Positions 1-3,564 of a stretch of 7,551 nt of DNA are shown here, piece after piece. The stretch lies in NCBI GenBank assembly GCA_025453475.1, contig JALOQH010000026.1:1-7551 (forward strand), in the 5' to 3' direction. Each line of letters begins with the position of its first letter. Position 1 is the stretch's first letter. The DNA comes from an archaeon. Its GTDB lineage: Archaea > Nanobdellota > Nanobdellia > Pacearchaeales > GW2011-AR1. Under the pieces are notes generated by a model. That model was not told the origin of the DNA and made no database searches. It saw only the letters and a list, made by a program, of their open reading frames with translations. The position numbers and the translations under genes were made by a program.

Positions 1-264
1 ATCTTCATAGGCGACAAGCCCATTATTAATTACGTAAGGAGCATTTCTGTGCAGTTCTCAAAGCAGACTGGCTCTGAAGTCATCGTCCGCTCCCGTGGAA
101 AATTCATCTCCCGCGCAGTTGACGTTGTTGAAATATCAAGAAGAAAATTCTTTGAAAAAGAAGGCATATTCATCAAGGATATAAAGATAGCAAGCGAAGA
201 ATTTGAGCGTGATGGAAAGAAGCTCAATGTCTCTTCTATGGATATTGTTCTAAGCAAGAAATAA
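1..264 (+). CDS. alba: Alba-family DNA/RNA-binding chromatin protein, 5' end missing
   Basis: The reading frame is open from base 1 to a TAA at 262-264 and gives 87 residues. It begins IFIGDKPIINYV, continues with VIVRSRGKFISRAVDVVEI and ends LSKK. Alba proteins are small archaeal nucleic-acid-binding dimers of about 90 residues that coat DNA and RNA. The family hallmarks seen are the N-terminal IG-x-KP-x-x-NYV segment, which carries the DNA-contacting lysine, and the central RG-x-x-IS-x-AVDV-x-E strand-helix. Only a few N-terminal residues lie outside the window. A GTG at 49-51 is an internal valine codon: starting there would delete the first strand and the lysine loop. The gene ends 35 bases before a tRNA on the same strand, which has its own TATA-like box. 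Family assignment is firm. Confidence 0.95.
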   Translation: MFIGDKPIINYVRSISVQFSKQTGSEVIVRSRGKFISRAVDVVEISRRKFFEKEGIFIKDIKIASEEFERDGKKLNVSSMDIVLSKK

Positions 265-271
265 TAAACAC

Positions 272-278
272 TTAAAAA
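272..278 (+). promoter_or_regulatory. TATA-like box of tRNA-Met
   Basis: TTAAAAA lies 22-28 bases before the first base of the tRNA at 300, the spacing expected of an archaeal TBP site. It starts 8 bases after the alba stop codon, so the tRNA probably has its own promoter. Confidence 0.5.
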
Positions 279-299
279 CCCCCTGACTTTTCTATTTTC

Positions 300-371
300 G
301 GCGCTGTAGCTTAGTGGTAAAGCACTGCTCTCATGAGGCAGGGACCGGGAGTTCAATCCTCCCCAGCGCCA
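300..371 (+). tRNA. tRNA-Met (anticodon CAT), with G37
   Basis: A complete 72-base cloverleaf can be folded by eye. Acceptor GGCGCTG (300-306) pairs with CAGCGCC (364-370) and A371 is the discriminator. The D stem is GCTT/AAGC (309-312, 320-323). The anticodon stem is CTGCT/GGCAG (325-329, 337-341) with a terminal T.G pair. The variable loop has 5 bases, and the T arm is GGGAG/CTCCC with loop TTCAATC. The anticodon is CAT at 332-334. It lacks the three consecutive G-C pairs in the anticodon stem that mark initiators, so it is elongator Met or the AUA-reading Ile2 type, which sequence alone cannot separate. Base 37 is G (335), whereas tRNAs with U36 nearly always carry A37. CCA is not encoded. 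The minus-strand endonuclease frame covers bases 331-371. Confidence 0.9.
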
Positions 372-1008
372 TGTATTTATCAAATTTTAGCTTATATGAG
401 GGATTAATAAATCCAATTAAATCATTAAATAATAACAAGTTTTTTCGGCCATTGAATTGAAATCTGAATATCTCTTTTTTTCCCCATCTTGAGTAATATT
501 TCGAGCGTTTGCATTGATAAAAATGCCCGCTCATTCCAACCTTGTTAAGATAATAACACATCTGTTCTAAAGCAAACTTGCAAATGGCATGTGCCTCAAT
601 TCGGGGATACAAAGTGCCGTTATTATCTGTTAAAACAAGGCTTCCATCCGTGGCTACAAACCCTTGGATAACAAATTTGATTAAATCGTTTTCATAAAAC
701 AATTTTGGAATAGTTATCTCTGTTCCTTTCTTGCCGATAGGAAAACCCAAAGAATGAATATAATCGAATAACTGGGAATTGACGAAATTAAACTCTATTG
801 CTCTGCAATCCTTCCTGAATCTAAAATTAATTTTCTTATTGCACAATCTCTCAAGCAAAGGAGATACAACATCTTCAAAGAAAGGCAAATCATTATCCAA
901 AGAGCCAGTAATCGTAATAAATTTGCTTTTCCCATTTACCAAGCTTAAGCAACCATCTCCCAATAATATCCCGTATAACAAAGCAACATCCCTATTGACT
1001 TTCAGCAC
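331..1008 (-). CDS. Free-standing LAGLIDADG homing endonuclease overlapping tRNA-Met in antisense
   Basis: This 225-residue protein has two LAGLIDADG motifs, LLYGILLGDG (residues 10-19, D18) and IQGFVATDG (114-122, D121), so it is a single-chain enzyme with both metal-binding acidic residues intact. Such enzymes cut a long asymmetric DNA site to copy their own gene or a host intron. The start is a GTG at 1008; a TATA-like box 24-31 bases upstream supports it. The natural end seems to be near residue 213: the frame then crosses the 3' end of tRNA-Met in antisense (residues 214-225, ending ELPVPAS) and stops at a TGA formed by the anticodon loop. No host intron or intein is visible: the tRNA is continuous and no exon halves flank the gene. 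The gene begins within three bases of the tRNA end, so insertion next to that tRNA is inferred. Function call firm; target unknown. Confidence 0.88.
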   Translation of the reverse strand: MLKVNRDVALLYGILLGDGCLSLVNGKSKFITITGSLDNDLPFFEDVVSPLLERLCNKKINFRFRKDCRAIEFNFVNSQLFDYIHSLGFPIGKKGTEITIPKLFYENDLIKFVIQGFVATDGSLVLTDNNGTLYPRIEAHAICKFALEQMCYYLNKVGMSGHFYQCKRSKYYSRWGKKEIFRFQFNGRKNLLLFNDLIGFINPSYKLKFDKYMALGRIELPVPAS

Positions 1009-1031
1009 ACAAAGAATACAAATAAAAACTT

Positions 1032-1039
1032 TTTATAAA
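1032..1039 (-). promoter_or_regulatory. TATA-like box of the homing endonuclease gene
   Basis: On the minus strand this reads TTTATAAA, 24-31 bases before the GTG at 1008. The spacing implies a leaderless or near-leaderless transcript and argues that the endonuclease is independently expressed. Confidence 0.55.
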
Positions 1040-1067
1040 TATCTTGCCATTTTAAAGTAAGAAATTA

Positions 1068-1445
1068 TTATTTCTTCCCGAGAACTTTCACAAAGAAGCG
1101 TATTCCGTCTTTTTCTTTCCTCGGAATGATATGAATATGCGCGTGCATTACAAGCTGCCCTGCAGGCTCAAGGTTGTTCATAATTATATTAAAACCGTCT
1201 CCGAGCTTCTTCTCCAGCAATTCAGAGGCAATCTGCTTCGCAAATTTCAGCATTTCCTCTCCAAGCCTGTCAGGAATATCCAGCAGAGTAGTATAATGTT
1301 GTTTAGGGATGACAAGAACATGCCCCGGCTCAACAGGATTGATGTCTTTGATTGCAATAAAAGAATTTCCCTCTTTCACAATGTCTGCTTTAATCTCTTT
1401 CCTCACAATCTTGCAGAATAAACAGTCCTTCTCAGAAACAGCCAT
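1068..1445 (-). CDS. HIT-family (histidine triad) nucleotide hydrolase or transferase
   Basis: A 125-residue HIT protein. HIT enzymes act on the alpha-phosphate of nucleotide conjugates such as AMP-lysine or dinucleoside polyphosphates; the exact substrate cannot be told here. The diagnostic HAHIHI (H101, H103, H105, with H103 the expected nucleophile) follows GQLVM and precedes IPR, as in Hint/HinT relatives. The N-terminal DCLFCKI has the two cysteines C8 and C11 often seen in this family, but the other zinc ligands are not evident. Length is normal. I chose ATG at 1445: it comes one base after the TGA of the upstream MinD-like gene (TGAGATG), implying translational coupling, and a GGA-rich stretch precedes it. 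A TTG at 1460 would overlap the upstream gene and add only five residues. Confidence 0.93.
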   Translation of the reverse strand: MAVSEKDCLFCKIVRKEIKADIVKEGNSFIAIKDINPVEPGHVLVIPKQHYTTLLDIPDRLGEEMLKFAKQIASELLEKKLGDGFNIIMNNLEPAGQLVMHAHIHIIPRKEKDGIRFFVKVLGKK

Positions 1446-1446
1446 C

Positions 1447-2325
1447 TCAGTCCTTCCCAAAATTAAAGGACGGCTTAGGCATATCCAATTTTGTTATATC
1501 CACCACTTCATCCCTCTTTTTCTCGTCAAATATGCTCTCATATAATTTCTCCTGCAATATCTGCCTGTTCACTTCTTCTTTCCCAAAATTGAATGAGAAT
1601 AACTTTCTCCAGAAGGATGTTTCATTCTTTCCGCACAAAGCATTTGCAAGCCTTCCCAATTCCTTGGAAAATGCAGAGTTCTTGTCATAAACCGGGATAG
1701 GAATTCTTGTGAATAATGCCTTGACATTAACATTATCATCCCTTATTCTCGCAACAACAGGAATTCCGGAGGCTCTCTCAATCTCCTCAAGCTCAAGCTC
1801 AAACTTCGGATTCCTTATCTTGTTCAAAATAATGCCTGTAATCGGCTTTCCTCTCTGTTTTGCTATCTTGGCAGCCCTGAGTGAACAGCTCAATGTTGGA
1901 TAATCTGGTGTTGAAACAACAAACAAATTATCGGACGCGAGGATAGTTGATAAAATCTCATCGTTCATGCTCGGCGAAGAGTCAATCACAATGAAATCAT
2001 AGTTATCCTTTATCTCTTTTATCCTTGCTTTCAACTTCAAAGGATTCACATTCTTCTCGTAAACATAGCTTCCGGGGATTACGTCAACGCCGTATCTTGA
2101 ATGTATTGCATGCTCTATCTTGGATTTTCCCGAAAGAACATGATGTATTGTCTTTTCCGGAGAAACAATATCCATATGCAGTCCAAGATTTGGAGCAGAA
2201 AGATTTGCGTCAATGAGCAGGACTTTTTTATTATGCCTATTCGCTAAATCTGCAGCAAGCGCAGCAGAAACAGTTGTCTTCCCGACTCCACCCTTTATTG
2301 AAATAATGCCTATTGTCCTAGACAT
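1447..2325 (-). CDS. MinD/ParA-family P-loop ATPase with C-terminal tail
   Basis: This 292-residue protein has the deviant Walker A motif KGGVGKTT (residues 11-18) with signature lysine K11, the switch I segment LLIDANLSAPNLG (D39) and Walker B YDFIVIDSSPS (D115). These define the SIMIBI MinD/ParA group: ATP-dependent dimers that position chromosomes, division sites or surface structures. NKIRNP around residue 168 fits the usual base-recognition NK. A tail of about 50 residues after residue 240 carries SFNFGK twice (244-249 and 286-291) around a charged helix. This is not a typical amphipathic MinD tip, so membrane attachment is unproven; the repeats look like short partner-docking motifs. 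No ParB or MinC neighbour is seen. The start ATG at 2325 has a TATA-like box 21-28 bases upstream. It forms a two-gene unit with the HIT gene. Confidence 0.9.
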   Translation of the reverse strand: MSRTIGIISIKGGVGKTTVSAALAADLANRHNKKVLLIDANLSAPNLGLHMDIVSPEKTIHHVLSGKSKIEHAIHSRYGVDVIPGSYVYEKNVNPLKLKARIKEIKDNYDFIVIDSSPSMNDEILSTILASDNLFVVSTPDYPTLSCSLRAAKIAKQRGKPITGIILNKIRNPKFELELEEIERASGIPVVARIRDDNVNVKALFTRIPIPVYDKNSAFSKELGRLANALCGKNETSFWRKLFSFNFGKEEVNRQILQEKLYESIFDEKKRDEVVDITKLDMPKPSFNFGKD

Positions 2326-2345
2326 AATTATTATAAGAATTCTTT

Positions 2346-2353
2346 GTTTAAAA
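2346..2353 (-). promoter_or_regulatory. TATA-like box of the MinD-like/HIT operon
   Basis: On the minus strand this reads TTTTAAAC, 21-28 bases before the ATG at 2325. It overlaps the left arm of an inverted repeat (2347-2375), so hairpin or cruciform formation could compete with TBP binding. Confidence 0.45.
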
Positions 2354-2375
2354 GGGTTTCTAAAATCCCTTTAAA
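2347..2375. repeat. Inverted repeat in the MinD-like promoter
   Basis: TTTAAAAGGG (2347-2356) pairs with CCCTTTAAA (2367-2375), nine pairs with one extra A and a 10-base loop. It could act as a 3' terminator hairpin for minus-strand transcripts from tRNA-Ala, or as an operator for the MinD-like gene; the sequence does not decide. Confidence 0.5.
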
Positions 2376-2396
2376 GAAAGTGGACCTATCGAGAAT
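2374..2396. repeat. Distal copy of the 23-bp direct repeat of the tRNA-Ala 3' end
   Basis: These 23 bases are identical to 2512-2534. In the tRNA-proximal copy the last 16 bases are the 3' end of tRNA-Ala(GGC): half of the T arm plus the acceptor strand. The other 7 lie just outside the gene. The copies start 138 bases apart and flank the multibranched structure at 2389-2512. Duplication of a tRNA 3' end is the usual trace of site-specific integration at a tRNA. Here the insert is far too short to encode an integrase, so it would be a remnant or an element moved in trans. Confidence 0.8.
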
Positions 2397-2512
2397 ACTT
2401 CAAAACTTGTGTTTTGAAGCTTCAAGATTTCACTAAATCTTGACAGTGCTCAAGAATCATTGATTCTTAACATTGCCGCGGAGCTCGGCTCTGCGAGCAC
2501 TTCGATTCTCGA
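2389..2512. repeat. Multibranched hairpin element (M1) beside tRNA-Ala(GGC)
   Basis: The segment folds almost completely. An 8-bp closing stem TCGAGAAT/ATTCTCGA (2389-2396 with 2505-2512) encloses two hairpins of equal design, each a 9-bp stem and 4-base loop: 2398-2419 with loop TTGT, and 2422-2443 with loop CACT. A three-way junction follows, closed by AGTGCTC/GAGCACT (2445-2451 with 2495-2501) around two smaller hairpins (2452-2468 and 2478-2494). Linkers are 1-3 bases. A further palindrome, CTTCGA/TCGAAG (2500-2514), competes with the closing stem. It could be a structured RNA in the trailer of tRNA-Ala or the DNA body of a small mobile element. The one G.T pair (2480.2492) is G.U only in a plus-strand RNA, weak evidence of orientation. 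No reading frame of note. Confidence 0.65.
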
Positions 2513-2534
2513 AGAAAGTGGACCTATCGAGAAT
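2512..2534. repeat. tRNA-proximal copy of the 23-bp direct repeat
   Basis: Identical to 2374-2396. Bases 2519-2534 are the 3' end of tRNA-Ala(GGC) and 2512-2518 are its immediate flank, so this copy is the parental, att-like site. Confidence 0.8.
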
Positions 2535-2589
2535 CGAACTCGAACCCCTCCCATGCCATGGGAATATCATACCATTAGACCATAGGCCC
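2519..2589 (-). tRNA. tRNA-Ala (anticodon GGC)
   Basis: A 71-base cloverleaf on the minus strand. Acceptor GGGCCTA (from 2589) pairs with TAGGTCC, leaving discriminator A at 2519. The third pair is G3.U70, the alanine identity element. The anticodon stem is TTCCC/GGGAG with loop ATGGCAT, so the anticodon is GGC at 2555-2557. The D loop AATGGTA has the G18G19 pair. The T arm is TCGAG/CTCGA with loop TTCGATT, and A15/U48 make a normal Levitt pair. The D arm resembles archaeal tRNA-Gly, but anticodon and G3.U70 both say Ala. CCA is not encoded. Element E1 abuts the 5' end and M1 lies at the 3' end. No good TATA box sits 25-30 bases upstream. Confidence 0.88.
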
Positions 2590-2744
2590 ATTTTGCTTGC
2601 CGAAGGATTGAAGCCCGCAATCCATGTAAAAGGAAGGTTGAACTTCAAGGACCTCAAGAGAATACTTTCTCTTGATGGCACCCAAGAACCGAGGGTTCTT
2701 GGTGAAACTTGGTTGCCTTAAATAAGACAAGAGCAAGTCAAAAT
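2590..2744. repeat. Structured element E1 (bulged-T hairpin family, long copy)
   Basis: The closing stem is ATTTTG-CTTGC (2590-2600) with GCAAG-T-CAAAAT (2733-2744): 6 bp, one unpaired T (2738), 5 bp. Inside are GGATTG/CAATCC (2605-2610 with 2618-2623), TCAAGAGAA/TTCTCTTGA (2654-2662 with 2667-2675, loop TACT) and CCAAGAACC/GGTTCTTGG (2682-2690 with 2694-2702, loop GAG). The left end matches E2 at 25 of 31 positions (2589-2619 against 2863-2893), and all six differences are transitions. Three of these are compensated in the right arm. It starts at the base after the 5' end of tRNA-Ala(GGC) and fills most of the gap to tRNA-Ala(CGC). No coding capacity. Confidence 0.72.
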
Positions 2745-2746
2745 TA

Positions 2747-2756
2747 GTATAAAAGA
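2747..2756 (-). promoter_or_regulatory. TATA-like box, probably for E1 and tRNA-Ala(GGC)
   Basis: The minus strand reads CTTTTATACT just outside the right end of E1. It is the best minus-strand TATA-like box upstream of tRNA-Ala(GGC) but lies about 160 bases away. If used, the pre-tRNA would carry all of E1 as a 5' leader. Inference only. Confidence 0.35.
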
Positions 2757-2761
2757 AGATA

Positions 2762-2769
2762 TTATAAAT
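2762..2769 (+). promoter_or_regulatory. TATA box of tRNA-Ala(CGC)
   Basis: TTATAAAT lies 25-32 bases before the tRNA start at 2794, the standard archaeal spacing. Confidence 0.6.
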
Positions 2770-2793
2770 CTATTTCTACAGACATTTTTAACA

Positions 2794-2864
2794 GGGCGGA
2801 TAGTCCAGTAGTAGAACGACCCGTTCGCGTCGGGTAGACCTGGGTGCGATTCCCGGTCCGTCCA
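2794..2864 (+). tRNA. tRNA-Ala (anticodon CGC) with unusual D and T loops
   Basis: A 71-base cloverleaf. Acceptor GGGCGGA pairs with TCCGTCC (2857-2863), giving G3.U70, the alanine identity pair; the discriminator is A2864. The anticodon stem ACCCG/CGGGT is perfect (2819-2823, 2831-2835) with loop TTCGCGT, so the anticodon is CGC at 2826-2828, reading GCG. Oddities: the D stem GTCC/GAAC has a C-A mismatch; the D loop AGTAGTA has A at position 18 where G is near-universal; the T loop TGCGATT has G at 55 where U is near-universal. Positions 18 and 55 normally pair, and here both have changed, while G19-C56 and G15-C48 are kept. The stems argue for a functional gene, but partial decay is possible. 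Element E2 starts directly at its 3' end. Confidence 0.8.
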
Positions 2865-2934
2865 TTCTGCTCACCGAAGGATTAAGGCTCGCAGCTCCCA
2901 AGCGAGAAGCCTTAAGGCGAGAGTGAGTCAGAAT
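2864..2934. repeat. Structured element E2 (bulged-T hairpin family)
   Basis: The closing stem is ATTCTG-CTCAC (2864-2874) with GTGAG-T-CAGAAT (2923-2934), with the same 6 bp, T bulge (2928), 5 bp plan as E1 and E3. The first A is also the tRNA discriminator, so the hairpin abuts tRNA-Ala(CGC) without a gap and would be in its trailer if co-transcribed. Inside, TTAAGGCT/AGCCTTAA (2882-2889 with 2908-2915) forms an 8-bp stem topped by CGC/GCG around a 9-base loop. The right end GCGAGAGTGAGTCAGAA is very close to that of E3 (GCAAGAGTGAATCAAAG), again differing only by transitions. Confidence 0.72.
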
Positions 2935-2936
2935 TA

Positions 2937-2971
2937 ATTCTATTCGTCCGAAAGATTCAAGCCCGTCAGTA
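2937..2971. repeat. Possible left half of a fourth element copy
   Basis: ATTCT followed a few bases later by CCGAAAGATTCAAGCCCG (2948-2965) resembles the left ends of E1 and E2, which have CCGAAGGATT then AAG or AGG and a C/T-CG. No matching right arm was found, and the segment runs into the end of the membrane-protein gene. Read as a truncated copy. Confidence 0.4.
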
Positions 2972-3517
2972 GTGCGTGAACACAAAATCCGCAGTTGTCA
3001 TCTTCCGGTAAAATTCCAAATCAGAGCTCTTCTCTTTTGAACTGAAAATAATTAAGTCCAGCCCTTCCCAAAAGAAGAACCATCCTGCTGGCTGGAAAAT
3101 AACAACAAGTATCTCTTTAAACAGGCTAATGCCGTGATAATAAGCCAGCACAAAAGCCCCAAGAATCATAAACACAAATCCAAAAACCAGGAAAAGAGAT
3201 CCTTTTTTTACAACGCCTGCTCTTTCTTTTTCAAGCATTTCATGATGCTTCTTGAAATGGTCTTTCAGCCTCTTCTTTATAACTGCTTCTTTATCCAGTC
3301 TTCTCAATGCAGCAGGAATCAGGAAACGAAGCTCAAATACTCCCGGTTTTATCTCCCTTGTAGCCCTCTTTGCTTCGTCAAGAAAATCAACAGATAAAGC
3401 TCTCTGCGAATCAGGTCTCGGGTCAAAATCCGAGAAAATCTCATTATAACTGTCGAGAATAAGGCTTACCTCAGCTTTAGCCATAAGCTCGTGCTCTTTT
3501 TCATCAACCTCATTCAT
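2966..3517 (-). CDS. Conserved two-helix membrane protein of unknown function
   Basis: A 183-residue protein. Its first 100 residues are charged and probably cytosolic; they include a compact motif, LILDSYNEIFSDFDPRP (residues 19-35), then RALSVDFLDEAKRA and a predicted helix rich in K and R (80-100). Two hydrophobic segments follow at about 106-127 and 131-158, then a short polar tail. I recognise the SDFDPRP...RALS...DFL pattern from unannotated prokaryotic proteins but know no function for it. The start ATG at 3517 has a TATA-like box 24-31 bases upstream, so it is likely monocistronic and leaderless. The 3' end overlaps the possible fourth hairpin-element copy, so the last few residues may be recently altered. 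Its neighbours on either side are RNA-related, but no functional link is evident. Confidence 0.7.
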   Translation of the reverse strand: MNEVDEKEHELMAKAEVSLILDSYNEIFSDFDPRPDSQRALSVDFLDEAKRATREIKPGVFELRFLIPAALRRLDKEAVIKKRLKDHFKKHHEMLEKERAGVVKKGSLFLVFGFVFMILGAFVLAYYHGISLFKEILVVIFQPAGWFFFWEGLDLIIFSSKEKSSDLEFYRKMTTADFVFTHY

Positions 3518-3540
3518 AAACTAGAAGATACTAATGGGAT

Positions 3541-3548
3541 ATTTAAAA
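3541..3548 (-). promoter_or_regulatory. TATA-like box of the membrane-protein gene
   Basis: The minus strand reads TTTTAAAT, 24-31 bases before the ATG at 3517. Confidence 0.5.
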
Positions 3549-3564
3549 GTTACCTAGATTAAGA

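Noticed and set aside
30..383. A 117-residue minus-strand frame antisense to alba and tRNA-Met
   Set aside because: The opposite strand encodes a clear Alba protein and a tRNA; the frame is a shadow.
1443..1460. TTG at 1460 as the start of the HIT gene
   Set aside because: The ATG at 1445 follows the upstream stop by one base and gives the usual family N-terminus; TTG adds five unconserved residues.
2457..2721. Open frames of 74 and 82 residues on opposite strands over tRNA-Ala(GGC) and E1
   Set aside because: They run through a tRNA gene and hairpin arms, contain repeats read in both directions and resemble no protein; they are by-products of palindromes.
2389..2744. CRISPR-like array
   Set aside because: The hairpins differ in sequence and there are no regularly spaced identical repeats or unique spacers.
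2859..2949. CGTCC at the tRNA-Ala(CGC) end and again after E2 as a target duplication
   Set aside because: Only five bases match, so it is not distinguishable from chance, unlike the 9-bp and 23-bp repeats at the other two sites.
2788..2985. A 65-residue minus-strand frame over tRNA-Ala(CGC) and E2
   Set aside because: It is antisense to a tRNA and an inverted repeat, with no ribosome site or family likeness.
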